A stretch of 64,000 nucleotides of DNA from CAADGL01 sp964643885 (GTDB taxonomy: Bacteria; Planctomycetota; Phycisphaerae; UBA1845; Fen-1342), in the NCBI GenBank assembly GCA_964643885.1, contig CAZXUI010000002.1, positions 1-64,000 on the forward strand. The letters are read 5' to 3'. Below the pieces are notes generated by a model. That model saw nothing but the letters and a program-made list of their open reading frames with translations. It was not told where the DNA came from and did no database searches. Within the stretch, counting starts at the first letter, position 1. Every line of letters starts with the position of its first letter. Shown here piece by piece: positions 7,996-19,200 of the stretch. The position numbers and the translations under genes were made by a program.

Positions 7996-9561
7996 TCAGC
8001 AATCACCCTCCCCGTAATTTCCCAGCAGCGCGATGAGATCGTGGAAATCCGTGTCGCCGTCGGCGTCGATGTCGCCGTCTGCATCGACGCCGTAGGCGGA
8101 CAGCAGAATCAGAAGGTCGGAGAAGTCGACGCAGCCGTCGCCGTTCAGGTCGCCGGGAATCGCGGCCGACTGCGTCGGGACCTTCATCACGGTGAAATCG
8201 GCCCGCGTCAGATCGAACCACGAGTAGCCGCCGATGAAAATGTTGCCGGCGGCGTCCATGAGGTAGCCGTCGATCCAGGGGAACGTGTCGCTGGTGCTGC
8301 CCGTGTCATAGCGCCACAGCGATTCGAGCTGGTTGCCGTCGGTGTCGAGCACCGCGATCGTGTAGTCGTAGCCGGCCGCATCGTCCCACTGATAGTCGAG
8401 TCCGATATAGAGCAGGCCATCCGGCCCGAGCATGACCGCGTTGGCGAACTGGTAGTCGAAGCCGGCGAATTCGTCGAAGAAAACGCGCCAACGCTCCTGG
8501 CCGGCCGCGTCGAGCGAGATGACCATGCCGTCCAGGTCCATGCCGTTGTCCCAGCCGCCGGCCAGGTAGAGATTGCCGGCCGCATCGTCGACCATCTCGA
8601 AAAGCGCATCCGGGTTGTCCAGACCGGTGTTCGCAATCCAATCGAACGTGCCGTCGGGCGTGTAACGCAGCAGCACCCCGTCGAGGTGGCGGTCGAGGTC
8701 GTCGGACATGAACTGCGCCAGGCTGTAGACGTTGCCGGAGCGGTCGGTCCGGACGCGCAGAGCCCGATCCAGTCCGTTGTTGAACCCGCCCGAATCCCAG
8801 GTCTGGACCCACAACACCTCGCCGGCCGGCGAGATCTTCATGGTCACCACGTCGTCCTGCGTCGTGCCACCGGTCGGCCTCACGACGATGCCGGTCGCGA
8901 CGATATTGCCGTCCGGCGCGATGCGGATGTCGTCCGCTCCCGCGCCGAAGTGCGGGTCGCCGCTGTGGAAGACCTCCCAGGCGATGTTGCCGGCCGGGTC
9001 GTACTTGATCACGTGGAAGTGCGTGACCAGGCGGTTGTACTGATCGCGCTCCTTGCGGGCATAGCCGCAGCCGTAGGCATTGCCGGCCGCATCCACAACC
9101 AGCCCCGTCGGGGTATCGGACCAGTGCAGCGGGCCGTCATACTGCCGCACCCAGGCCTGCGAACCGTCGGCGTTGTAGCGGATCAGCACGTAGTCCCACT
9201 CGCCGCCGCCCTCGTGGTTATAGCCGCCCCACGTATTTCCGAGCACGTAGGTGTTGCCGGCCGCGTCGACCCCCACGCCCGCGGGCACGTCGATCCAGTC
9301 CTCGGTGCCGTTGTAGCGGTTGGCCCAGAGAAGGTTTCCGTCCGCGTCGTAACGCAGCGTGGCGATGTCCTCGCGGATGTCCTCATTGTCCGAGGCGCCG
9401 GTCACCGTGATCGTCCCGCCGGGCCCGAGCGCCATGAAGCTGACCGCATCGGAGAAGCGGTCGCCGCTGTCGTAGTGCTGGACCCACGCCGGCGACGGCT
9501 GGTCACCGGCCCACGCGAGCGACACCGGCAGCACCGTAAGAATCAGGTCGCGAAGTTTCAT
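7996..9561 (-). CDS. Secreted SBBP-type beta-propeller protein with dockerin-like C-terminus
   Basis: A 521-residue exported protein starting MKLRDLILTVLPVSLAWAG (signal peptide). The body is made of repeated blades of the SBBP type: each has DAAGN.Y..G followed by D....I.RY..DG...W...Y, a beta-propeller pattern. The last ~60 residues are the dockerin-like doublet GDLNGDGCVDF / GDIDADGDTDF ending YGEGDC. The start at 9561 has GAGGA eight bases upstream; upstream Met codons lie outside a signal peptide and are rejected. The DNA of its tail is identical over 113 bases to that of the gene at 5462-6226. It is probably displayed outside the cell; the ligand is unknown. Confidence 0.88.
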   Translation of the reverse strand: MKLRDLILTVLPVSLAWAGDQPSPAWVQHYDSGDRFSDAVSFMALGPGGTITVTGASDNEDIREDIATLRYDADGNLLWANRYNGTEDWIDVPAGVGVDAAGNTYVLGNTWGGYNHEGGGEWDYVLIRYNADGSQAWVRQYDGPLHWSDTPTGLVVDAAGNAYGCGYARKERDQYNRLVTHFHVIKYDPAGNIAWEVFHSGDPHFGAGADDIRIAPDGNIVATGIVVRPTGGTTQDDVVTMKISPAGEVLWVQTWDSGGFNNGLDRALRVRTDRSGNVYSLAQFMSDDLDRHLDGVLLRYTPDGTFDWIANTGLDNPDALFEMVDDAAGNLYLAGGWDNGMDLDGMVISLDAAGQERWRVFFDEFAGFDYQFANAVMLGPDGLLYIGLDYQWDDAAGYDYTIAVLDTDGNQLESLWRYDTGSTSDTFPWIDGYLMDAAGNIFIGGYSWFDLTRADFTVMKVPTQSAAIPGDLNGDGCVDFSDLLILLSAYGVDADGDIDADGDTDFHDLIALLGNYGEGDC

Positions 9562-9610
9562 CGCAAGTCCTCGCATCAGCACGCCCGCGGTGCGGGCGCT
9601 GGTTCGATGG

Positions 9611-11017
9611 TCAGCACGCCCCCTCACCGTAATTGCTCAGCAGGATGAACAGGTCGTCGAAATCCGTGTCGCCGTCGGCGTCGATATCGCCGCCGGCGTT
9701 GACGCCGTATGCGGCGAGCAGGATCACAAGGTCGGAGAAATCCACGCAGCCGTCGCCATTCAGGTCGCCGGGAAGCTCGGGCACGCAGTCGCCGATATCG
9801 AACGCGTACGCAGCCCCGGCGTTGTCCACGCCGTGGTTGTGCCAGGTCGCGCCGATGAGTGCGAACGAGCGGTTCAGTGCCAGGCCGTCTCCGAATCGAT
9901 CCTCGGCCGCGGCGTCGTTCGGCACCAGCGGGGGCTCGGCCAGCCACGCGGCGCCGTCGTGGCGATAGAGACGCACGTGTCCGGCGCGGCTGCCGACCGG
10001 GCGGTCGCGATTCGGCACACCGACAAGCGCGACACCCTCGATCAGTGCGACGTTGAAACCGAACCCGTCGCTTCCGCCGGGATTCGGTTCGGCCAGCCGC
10101 TGCACCTCGACCCAGCCGCGGCCATCATGCTCGAACAGGTAGGCTTCGCCGCAATCGATTACGCCGATGTCAGCCCAGCGAGCGCCGCAGAGGATCGTGT
10201 CGCCGGCGACGGCGACGCTCGCGCCGAAGAAGTCGCCCGAGACGCTCTGCGAGCCCCAGAGGCGCGCTTCTTCGCTCCAGAGCAGGCCGTCGAAGCGGTA
10301 GACGTACGCCGTGCCGCGGAAAATCTGGCCGGGACCCGCGTAGGCGCCCACGACCGCGATATCACCGTCGACGTCGACGTGGACGCCGAAGTGCTCGTAG
10401 GACGACGGCGTGGAGGGATGCAGCTTCTGCTGCTCGATCCAGAGACCGATTTCGCGGCGAAAGACGTACGCCGAGCCGGAATTCGTCCCGTTGTCATCGT
10501 CGAGGTCCGCGCCGACGAGCAGCGTGTCGCCATGCAGCGCGACCGTACCGCCGAAATGATCCCCCGCCGCGGCGTCCGACGCATGCAGTTCCGCCTCGTA
10601 TTGCCACTTTGTCCCGTTGAAGCGGAAGATATAGACGGAGCCGGCGGCATCGCCCGCGTCATCGTCGCTGATGGCGCCGATGGCGGCCGTGACGCCGTCG
10701 AGGTCCACGGCCCAGCCGAAGAAATCCGCCGAGGCGCCGTCGGGCGGAAGCAGCTTCTGCTCCTGCACCCAGGCTTCTCCATCGAATCGGAAGACGTACG
10801 CGGAGCCGCACAGGCTCGCGACGTGGCCGTCGCGCCAGGCTCCGACCAGGGCGCGGTCACCCGAGATGGCGATGCTCCGCCCGAGCTCGTCCGAGCTGGT
10901 TCGGTCGCCGGCCAACAGCTCCTGCTGCTGCGTGAAACACTGCCCGGACACGGGCTCGGCGACGAGCAGGACACCCATTGCAAGCATGACTCGAACTGTG
11001 CGCGTGCTTCGGCCCAT
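9611..11017 (-). CDS. Secreted FG-GAP-repeat propeller protein with dockerin-like C-terminus
   Basis: A 468-residue protein with a signal peptide (MGRSTRTVRVMLAMGVLLVAEPVSG). About seven FG-GAP-like blades follow, recognised by repeats of GSAYVFR..G..W..EQKL...D....D.FG..V...GD..L.GA, an integrin-alpha-like beta-propeller. The C-terminal dockerin-like doublet (GDLNGDGCVDFSDL, GDIDADGDTDFDDL) ends YGEGAC. The start is fixed by GGAGGTG upstream. It lies 49 bases upstream of the SBBP-type gene in the same direction, so the two may share a transcript. Confidence 0.88.
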   Translation of the reverse strand: MGRSTRTVRVMLAMGVLLVAEPVSGQCFTQQQELLAGDRTSSDELGRSIAISGDRALVGAWRDGHVASLCGSAYVFRFDGEAWVQEQKLLPPDGASADFFGWAVDLDGVTAAIGAISDDDAGDAAGSVYIFRFNGTKWQYEAELHASDAAAGDHFGGTVALHGDTLLVGADLDDDNGTNSGSAYVFRREIGLWIEQQKLHPSTPSSYEHFGVHVDVDGDIAVVGAYAGPGQIFRGTAYVYRFDGLLWSEEARLWGSQSVSGDFFGASVAVAGDTILCGARWADIGVIDCGEAYLFEHDGRGWVEVQRLAEPNPGGSDGFGFNVALIEGVALVGVPNRDRPVGSRAGHVRLYRHDGAAWLAEPPLVPNDAAAEDRFGDGLALNRSFALIGATWHNHGVDNAGAAYAFDIGDCVPELPGDLNGDGCVDFSDLVILLAAYGVNAGGDIDADGDTDFDDLFILLSNYGEGAC

Positions 11018-11183
11018 CGGACACCTCCGTCCGCGACGCCCCCGACATCGCGATCAGCGGAACTCCGTCGGGTGCGGTGCGCCATCACGGCGTGCATCGT
11101 CAGCGAGCCCGCTCGTCACGCACACGCACCCTCGGAGCCGCGTACCGATACTGAGCAATGCCGCGGCCGCGCGGCCGGATCGC

Positions 11184-13355
11184 TCAGCAATCACCCTCGC
11201 CATAGCCTCCCAGCAGCGTTATGAGATCGTTGAAGTCCGTGTCGCCGTCGGCGTCGATGTCGCCGTCCGCGTTGACGCCGTATGCGGTCAGCAGGATGAC
11301 CAGGTCGGCGAAGTCGACGCAGCCGTCGCCGTTCAGGTCGCCGGGGATCGTCCCGGCATCGCCGATGAAGACCTGGACGGCGCCGTAATTGAGCACGCCG
11401 ATCCAGAGGTGCCCGTCGGCGTCGAACTGAAGATCGCCCACGGCATAGTGCGGCAGAAAGCTCGACCCGTAGTCGTAGCTCGTCCAGGACTGGCCGTCGA
11501 AAAGCGCCACGCCGCCGTCATAGGGAAGCTGAAGCTGCTCGGAGGTCGCGACCGCCACGAGCCCATCGCTCGGCCGGATCGTGATGTCCACCACCGGTAG
11601 CTCGGCCAGGCCGGAGTTGCTGGGCGTGTAGAAGGTCGCCGTGGTCCCATCCCAGAACGCCACGCCGTCGTTGGGCGTGCCGATCCACATGTTCCCGGCC
11701 GGATCGACCTCCAGGTCGGTGATCACGCCCAGCCCGTCGGGCAGGGAGTAGACGGGCGTGATCTGCGTCGACGTGACGTGGTAGACCGTCGCGACGCGGA
11801 CTGCATACAACTCGCCGTCGAGGCCCTGCGTGAAGACGACCGGGGCGAACTGTCCGGGAATGCCGATCGACACCTCGACCCAGGTCGTGCCATCGAGGCG
11901 GTATGCCACGAAGGAGTCGCCCAGCCAGATCGTGCCGTCGGCGTCTTCGCCCATCGAGTCGCAGGCCCAGGGAAAACCGTTCTGGCCCGGCGGCCAGATG
12001 TCCCACTGCGACAGGTCGCTGCCGTGGCTGCGGGCGATGATGTTCGGCCCGCGCAGCCAGATGTTGCCGGCCGAATCGGAATAGACCTGGTCGACGCTTT
12101 CAGTCCAGAAGTCCGCCCCCGGCGTCTGCCACCAGGGCAGCGAGACCGGCGCGACCCAGAACGGGAACACTTCCTCCTGACCGTTGTAGACGCCGAAGTT
12201 CCGCCAGTTCTCGTTCGGCTCGAGCCGCGAGGCGCCGTACTCGCCGTCCGTGAACCACATGTGCCCGTTGCGGTCGAGGTGCATTCGCGGGGGGAAGTAC
12301 GTCAGCATCCCGGTGTTCGACCGGTTGTAGACGCGAACGAGCTGGCCCGCGGGCGTGTACTGGTGCAGGTCGCGGATACCCGGCCACGTCTCGGCCGTGA
12401 TCCACACCTGGCCGTCAGGCCCGACCGCGATCGCGTCGACCCACCCCGGGAAGGTGGCGAACGAACTCCAGCTCGAGCCGTCGTAGCGGGACACGCCGGT
12501 CAGTCCCTGGCCGATGTAGATATGCCCGCTGACCGGGTCCAGCGCGAGCTTCGACGACCCGATCGTGCCGATGCGCTGCCACTGGCCGGTGGCATCATTC
12601 AGGCGATACGTGCCGTTCGACGCGACGCCGTACAGCGTACCGTCGGCCGTCTCGGCCATTTCGATGATGAAGGGTCCGGAGGTGATCTGAGTCCAGGCGC
12701 CGTTGCGGTACACGCCCATGCATCCCGGCGAGGTCAGGAAGGAGGCCCAGACGTCGCCGTTGGCGCGCGCGAAGACGTTCAGCGGCGGCGCGATGCCGAC
12801 GCCGGTCCAGGCCACCATCCACGGCTCTTCGTGCTTGACCCACTGCGTGCCGTCGAACTCGAAAAGCCCGCCGCCGAGATCGACCTGGCCGTAATTCGCC
12901 GCCCAGACGTGGCCGTCGGAACTGATCGCGACGCTCCCGTACGACCCGCCGACGAGCACACCCGTATTGGTCGGCGTATAGCCTGTCAGGCTCTGGCCGT
13001 CGGCGTGCACGTGCACGACGGCACCGTCGCTGCCGACCCAGCCGGAGCCGTCGGCCGCGAAGACCATGTCGTAGCACCACTGGCGAAGCGGAGTCTCGGC
13101 GCTCGAGTAGGTCGTCCATCGGCCCGTGGCGAAATCCAGCGCCGCCACGCCGCCCTGTTGCCAGAACGCGTCGCGGCCGTGCGTCCAGAGCCGGCCGTCG
13201 GGACCGAACGTGACGAACATCATGTTGTTCTGCCCGGGAATGCCGGTATTGCTCGGCCTGACGATCCTGTAATCCGGGTTGGTCGGTAGCTGGCCCCAGG
13301 CGGCGGCCGCCGCGGCAACCGAGATCAGGATAGTCAGACAGCGACGTTCGAACAT
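11184..13355 (-). CDS. Secreted two-component-regulator-type propeller protein with dockerin-like C-terminus
   Basis: A 723-residue exported protein beginning MFERRCLTILISVAAAAAAWG. The body shows many blades with the pattern V..DG..W....G....DG..W..Y, like the Reg_prop or NHL repeats of sensor ectodomains, but there is no kinase part, so it is a free-standing propeller. The tail carries GDLNGDGCVDFADL and GDIDADGDTDFNDL and ends YGEGDC. The start at 13355 is preferred because GTGGAG lies a few bases upstream and the signal peptide follows at once. It is the third member of the minus-strand array. Confidence 0.87.
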   Translation of the reverse strand: MFERRCLTILISVAAAAAAWGQLPTNPDYRIVRPSNTGIPGQNNMMFVTFGPDGRLWTHGRDAFWQQGGVAALDFATGRWTTYSSAETPLRQWCYDMVFAADGSGWVGSDGAVVHVHADGQSLTGYTPTNTGVLVGGSYGSVAISSDGHVWAANYGQVDLGGGLFEFDGTQWVKHEEPWMVAWTGVGIAPPLNVFARANGDVWASFLTSPGCMGVYRNGAWTQITSGPFIIEMAETADGTLYGVASNGTYRLNDATGQWQRIGTIGSSKLALDPVSGHIYIGQGLTGVSRYDGSSWSSFATFPGWVDAIAVGPDGQVWITAETWPGIRDLHQYTPAGQLVRVYNRSNTGMLTYFPPRMHLDRNGHMWFTDGEYGASRLEPNENWRNFGVYNGQEEVFPFWVAPVSLPWWQTPGADFWTESVDQVYSDSAGNIWLRGPNIIARSHGSDLSQWDIWPPGQNGFPWACDSMGEDADGTIWLGDSFVAYRLDGTTWVEVSIGIPGQFAPVVFTQGLDGELYAVRVATVYHVTSTQITPVYSLPDGLGVITDLEVDPAGNMWIGTPNDGVAFWDGTTATFYTPSNSGLAELPVVDITIRPSDGLVAVATSEQLQLPYDGGVALFDGQSWTSYDYGSSFLPHYAVGDLQFDADGHLWIGVLNYGAVQVFIGDAGTIPGDLNGDGCVDFADLVILLTAYGVNADGDIDADGDTDFNDLITLLGGYGEGDC

Positions 13356-13500
13356 GCGGCACTCCACGTCCTGGGTCCTTTCTTCTGCGGAGCCGGGCCG
13401 TACTCGGCGGCCCGCCTCATTCGTGAGAGTCAGTCTTCTTCAGGGCGGCGATCCGCCACGTTTGTCGCGCGAACCTCGAGCAGCGGGCAGCGCCGACCGA

Positions 13501-16137
13501 TCACGTTCCGTAGTTACTCAACAGGATCACCAGGTCTCCGAAACCGATACATCCATCCGCGTCGAGATCCGCGGCGGGGTTGAAACCGGCATCGCCGTCG
13601 CAGAAGCCGTACGCCGCAAGCAGAATCAAAAGGTCGTCGAAGTCCACGGTGCCGTCGCCATTGAGGTCGCCCGGCGGGCCGCCGAGCAGCTCCACGATCT
13701 GCCCGTGCGCCCGCGGCGCGTTGTACGGATTGCTCGCCCAGAGCGAGTGCACCAGCAGCAGCGTGCCCTCGGCCGTCAGCAGCGCGGACGAGCCGGCATA
13801 GGTGTCGTCCCGCAGCAGGTTGACGAGCACCTCCGGTTCGCCGATCAGCGCGCCGGCCGCGTCGTACCAGGCGATGAAGAGCGCGAAGTCGCTGCCGACC
13901 TCCGTCCAGCCCGTCACGGCGAAGTCGCTGCCGACGGCGAACGCGCCCACCGGCGCGACCAGGCCGGCCGGCCCGGCCACGGTGATCAGGCTGCCGACCG
14001 GGAAGCCGTCTTGATTGACGCGCTTGGCATAGACGCGCACGCCGCCGTCGCCCCACTGACGCCACGCGATCAGGTAGGATTGGCCGTTGAAGGCCACTTC
14101 CGGCAGATCGGTGATCCAGTTACCCGTGTTCTGCACGACGCGCGAGACAAGCTCCTGCCCGGTGGCGCTGATGCGCGTCACGTTGACGCTGTTGTAGCCC
14201 ACCCAGGCGAGCAGGAACTCGTCGCCGTTGGACGTGATTTCGAACGCGTTCAGCGACGCCCCGTCCGTCGTCGACACGCTCACCGGGCCGACCGCGACGC
14301 TGCCGTCGATAGCGACCAGCGCGAATTGCAGCGGCTTCTGGCCCGGCGGGAGGTAGTTGTCGTACCAGACGACGCAGTAGTGCTGGCCGTTCCAAGCCAC
14401 CTTCGGCCGGAAAGTGTCCGCCGTCGGCTCGTTGGAGAACACGAGGATGCTGTTCGGGTCGAGCAGCGTGCCGTCGGGCAGCACGCGCACCATCCGCACC
14501 TGGCTGATCGCGCCGGTCCAGTTCTCGAAGACGACCACGTGCTGGCCGCCGCCGAAGGTCGCATCGGGATGTTCCGCCCGCCCCTGCGCCTGCCGCGCAA
14601 CGGTCACGGCGGCCGCCTCCAGCGGAACACCCTCCGGCGTGACACGAACGGCACTGAGCCCTCCGCCCGGCCGCCAGTCCTCGAAGACCGCCAGGAAGTT
14701 ATTGCCGTCGAACGACGACGTCGAAGCGAGCTGCCAGGCGGCCGACGTGCTGACCACGATCTGCTGCGGCCGGTCGAGCACGTTGCCGGCCGCGTCGATG
14801 CGGGCGCCCTCCGTGTCGTAGATGAAGTACACGCCGGACAGCAGATTGCCTTCCCAGAGAACGAAGAATTGATCGCCGACCGAGGCGACGCCGAAGGCGA
14901 CCTGGCTGCGGCCCTCGAGCGTCGAGACCGGAAACGGCCCGCCGACGGGCGATCCTTCTGCGTCCACACGCAGCGCATAGAGGTCCGTATTCGAGAAGAT
15001 CGGCTCGCTCGTCGTGATGGTGATCAGGTGGTGCGTGCCGTTGAAGGCGACCTGGCCGCTGCTGACGTATCCCCAGGAGTTTCCGTCCAGCAGCAGCGTG
15101 GGGCCGGAGACGACCTCCGCCTGCGGGCTGACGTGCGCGCCCCAGAGGTCCCAGAGCTGGCCGTCGAGCCGCTGCCAGACGACGTAGAAATTCTCGCCGT
15201 CAAAGTCGACGTGCGCGTCGACATCGGTGCCGCCGCCGGAGATGTTCACCCCGCCCGGGTCCAGCACGGCGCCGGCCGGCGTCACGCGCGCCGCGCGGAT
15301 CGCCTGGTTGGGCGCCTGCGCCCACGTCACCAGATAGACGCCCGCGGCGAACGTCACCTTCGGGTAGCCCAGGCCCGAGGCGCCCGAGGAGATCATGAGC
15401 GGTGTCACGTCGGTGTCTTCCGCGCCAACGCGCCAGCCGAGCACCGAGCCGCCGCTCGGCTGCACGACCAGAAAGTCCGTCCCGTCGCTGGCGACCGACG
15501 GCCAGCGCAGCGACGTGGTGGTCGACCCGAGCACGAACCCGCCCGGATCGATCACCTCGCCCTCGGCCGAAACGCGCATCGCGTACAGCGTCGAGCCCTC
15601 ATTCCACACAACCAGGTAGATCGAGCCATTCCACGCCACGCCCGGAATGCCGGTCGTCATCCGGCTCCAGTCGCGCAGCAGCTCGAGGCTGCCGGGCGCG
15701 GCCAGTGTGCCGTCGGGCCGAATGCGCTGGCCATACAGGTCATATCCCGCCGGATTGGCCCCGCCCACGCGCAGATCGACCCAGACGGCGAAGTACTCGC
15801 CCGGGCCGGCCGTGACCGCGCCGTAGAACTGGTCGCCGAAGGCCGTCATGTAGGTCGCGTCGGTCTCGAGCACGAACGGCGGTGAGGGTTGGCCGCGGCC
15901 GGCCGCCGGCGGCGGAAGGACAACGCCCTCGTGCCAGAAAGCCTCGCCGGCCGGGTTGGGCGCGAACGGGTTCGCCGCGCCGTCGGCCGTGGGCTCGCGC
16001 AGGTGACGGAAGTTGGTCAGCGTCGTGGGCGCGTCGGTCGCATCCGGCCCGGCGGCCGAGGCGGCCAGTGTGCCGCTCAGGATTCCGGCGCCAACGGCCG
16101 TTGACGCCGCCAGCCGACTGATGTGCGTCGCGAACAT
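13501..16137 (-). CDS. Large secreted propeller-like protein with variant dockerin-like C-terminus
   Basis: An 878-residue exported protein starting MFATHISRLAASTAVGAGIL. The body contains more than ten imperfect blades with recurring F.V.W, ...G..YLVVW and RV...G..LD, suggesting two beta-propellers. Its tail is a variant of the shared doublet. The first loop is NGDGTVDF (Thr instead of Cys) and the protein ends NYGT without a final Cys. New cysteines instead appear after the first helix (YGFC) and in the second loop (DADGC). The start has AAGGAA upstream. This Cys swap is discussed as a finding. Confidence 0.86.
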   Translation of the reverse strand: MFATHISRLAASTAVGAGILSGTLAASAAGPDATDAPTTLTNFRHLREPTADGAANPFAPNPAGEAFWHEGVVLPPPAAGRGQPSPPFVLETDATYMTAFGDQFYGAVTAGPGEYFAVWVDLRVGGANPAGYDLYGQRIRPDGTLAAPGSLELLRDWSRMTTGIPGVAWNGSIYLVVWNEGSTLYAMRVSAEGEVIDPGGFVLGSTTTSLRWPSVASDGTDFLVVQPSGGSVLGWRVGAEDTDVTPLMISSGASGLGYPKVTFAAGVYLVTWAQAPNQAIRAARVTPAGAVLDPGGVNISGGGTDVDAHVDFDGENFYVVWQRLDGQLWDLWGAHVSPQAEVVSGPTLLLDGNSWGYVSSGQVAFNGTHHLITITTSEPIFSNTDLYALRVDAEGSPVGGPFPVSTLEGRSQVAFGVASVGDQFFVLWEGNLLSGVYFIYDTEGARIDAAGNVLDRPQQIVVSTSAAWQLASTSSFDGNNFLAVFEDWRPGGGLSAVRVTPEGVPLEAAAVTVARQAQGRAEHPDATFGGGQHVVVFENWTGAISQVRMVRVLPDGTLLDPNSILVFSNEPTADTFRPKVAWNGQHYCVVWYDNYLPPGQKPLQFALVAIDGSVAVGPVSVSTTDGASLNAFEITSNGDEFLLAWVGYNSVNVTRISATGQELVSRVVQNTGNWITDLPEVAFNGQSYLIAWRQWGDGGVRVYAKRVNQDGFPVGSLITVAGPAGLVAPVGAFAVGSDFAVTGWTEVGSDFALFIAWYDAAGALIGEPEVLVNLLRDDTYAGSSALLTAEGTLLLVHSLWASNPYNAPRAHGQIVELLGGPPGDLNGDGTVDFDDLLILLAAYGFCDGDAGFNPAADLDADGCIGFGDLVILLSNYGT

Positions 16138-16260
16138 GGCAGATTCCTTATCCCCGGCCCGCAATCCCCGACCATTCCGATTCCGCCGGGACAACAGGCG
16201 ACTCGCCGCCGGCGGGATGCGCGCCGCACCGAGCGGCGCGCTTCCGCCGCTTCCGCGAAC

Positions 16261-19200
16261 TCAGCAGTTTCCGTCGCCGTAGTTCCCGAGCAACGTCACC
16301 AGATCGTCAAAGTCCGTGTCGCCGTCGCCGTCGATATCGCCGCCGGAGTTGACGCCGTAGGCGGCCAGCAGAATCAGCATGTCGGCGAAGTCCACGCAGC
16401 CGTCGCCGTCGAGGTCGCCGGCGATCTGCCCGTCGCCGGGCAGAATCTCGAACGGCGCACTGGTGGCCGAGGAGTTCTGGAAGCGATGATCGACCGCCAC
16501 GACGCGCACGCGGACATCGGCGATCCCGCTGCTCGGCGGCAGGCGCCAATCGAATGCCCGCGTCTCGCCCGGCAGGTCCTTCTCGACGTGGTGCCAGGTG
16601 ACGCCTTCGTCATAGGACGCCTGAATGTGAAACGTGCGCACCGCTTCATCGTCCGAGGCCGTCCAGCGGACGGGAATCACCCCCCCGCCGCCGAACTGCT
16701 CGCCGCCGACAGGGCCGTCGAGCGTGACACTCGGCGGCGCGTCGCCGAAGCGCACGTCCGGACGGATCGAGAAGTAGTCACTGAACGAGTAGACCACTCG
16801 GCCGCCGGCGCCGAACGTCGTCAGGATCAGCACGCGGGCCGAGTCGGTGCTGGTGTAGGCCAGCGTCGCGCCGATCGGCAGGCACGAGCCGGCGCCGCCG
16901 TGGTAGCTGACGAGCCCTTCGCCGTCCATCACGACGTAGACCGTCGAGCTTCCGCCCGGCGACCAGCAGATGTCGATGTTGTCGTGCGGGTGGGCCGTGT
17001 CCGGGAGGTTCGTCACTTCCTGCGGGACGACCGTGAAGTCTTCCTGGTACGGAATGCGGACAATGCTCTCATCCCAGGACTCCTGGCCGAGCTCGTCCAC
17101 GGCGACGATGCGGATCGACGAGGCCCGCGTGTAGAGATTCGTCGGCGGCACGACCGGAACGGTGAACTCGTAGGTGTCCGCGTCGCCCGGGAGCGTCGCG
17201 ACGGTCTGGAACTCGCTCGGGAAGCCGTGATCCGCGAACTCGATGCGATGCGCGGCGATTCCCGTATCGTCCGAGGAGGACCAGCGCAGAATGATCTTTT
17301 CGTCCTTGTGGGCGACGAAGTAGGTGGGCATCATCCGCACGCGCGGCGGGTCGTCCGCCTGCGCCGGGCGCTGCGTCAGCCAGGGCGAGAACCACGCCCA
17401 GAACAGCCCGTCGACCACGTCGCCCGTCCCGCCCGGATTCTCGGGCGTGGTCGGGCCGCTCGGGTCGCCCCACCAATTGTAGTCGAACTCCGGCGCCGAG
17501 CTGGTGTTGTTATAGTCCACGGCCACGCCGTTGCCTTCGAAGATGTTCGGCGCGATCTGGCTCTCCGCGTCGATGCGGCCGGTGGTGGTCGTCGTCAGGC
17601 CGACGTTGTTGCCGAGTATCTGCGAATTGCGCAGGTAGACGATGCCGCCGGTGACGCTGGAGTAGCCGGTCAGGCAGTCGCGGATCACGCAATGATCCAT
17701 GTGCAGCCAGCCGCCGTCGGACTGAATCCCCAGCTCCGCGCCGTCGAAGATCGTGTGCGAGACCTTGGCGTTGAAATTGTCGACCCACTTGAGGCCGAAC
17801 CACGGCTGAGCCACCGAGAACGACTCGAGCGTGATCGGCGCTTCGCCCGTGCCTTGCATGTCCAGCTTGGAATCCAGCACGAGGAACGCCCCCGCACCCG
17901 GCTGAAAGCGCACGCGCGTGCCGGGAGCGATCGTCAGCGAGCCGCCGTAATTCTCCGGGAATCCGTCCACGACGTACGGAATGCCGACATTCGCCCAATG
18001 CCGCTCGAAGCCCAGCCGGATGCCGCTGGTCGGCACGTAATTGTTGATATTGCCTGACTGCGGCAGTTGCGAAGGCGGCAGCAGACCGCCGCCGAGGTCA
18101 CCGATCTCAAGCGGGAAGAGGTTGCCCTGCGAGACGAAGTTCGGGCCCAGCAGATAGTTCGGCCCGGAGACCTTCACGCCCGCGCCGCCCGTGTAATTCG
18201 TCACCGAGATATTGTCCAGCAGGACCGGCGACGCGGCACTCTCGCTGCTGATCTGAAGCTGCTGGCCGTCGATCGAGATGTTGTCCAGGTACAGCACGCC
18301 GCCGACATGCGCACCCGCCCCGCCCGAGAAGTCGCAGTCCACCAGCCGCAGCGAGCCGTGCACGCCGACGAATCCGCCGACTCCCCCGCCGGCGAACTGG
18401 CAGCGCTCGACCACGGCCAGGTCCGGCACGCCCTGAAGCGTGCCGCCGCCGCCGATCACGGAATCGGTCAGCACGACCGCCACGTCCGCTCCGCTGGCGT
18501 AGAGCTGCACATACAGCTCCGCGTGCGAGATTTCCGCCTGTCCGGCGACACCGATCTGAAGCCCCGCATCAATGTCCGTGGACCCGGAGAACACGATCGG
18601 CGCTTCCGCCGTGCCGTGCGCGAGCAGCTCTCCTTCGACCCGGAGCGTGTCGTCGTTCTCGAAAACGACCTCGACGCCCGGCTCGACGACGACCGTCCCG
18701 CCCGGCGGAATCAGCAGGTCCTCGCAGACCGTGTAGGGGCTGCCGGCCAGCGTCCACGTCACCGTCTCGCCCGGCTGCGGGATCGGCACACCGCAGGGCG
18801 GCGGCGGCGGCGCTCCGACCGTCAGCGAATCGACCGACAGCCACGCGCCGCGCCCGAAGGCCGTCATGATGAACGGCGCCCGGAAGCGCATCGCCAGCCG
18901 TCCGGGACCCGGCACATCGACGAGCACCTGCTGATAACCCTGCGTCGCCAGCGGCAGCTCGGCCGAGAAGAGCAGGTCCGCGAAGTCGCCGACATCCGTT
19001 GCGCTCGAGCCGGTTCCGGTCGCGCCGCTGGGTGAATAGCGAACCTCGAAGAACGTCTCGGACTCGTACGCCCCGCCGCCGAGCACCCAGATGCTCAGCA
19101 GGTCGCCCCCCTGCTGATCGGTGATCGCCGGCAGGATCGCCCAGCAGCTCAGCGCACCGCCGAGCCACTCCGTGGCCATCGAGTCGCTGGCGAGATAGCC

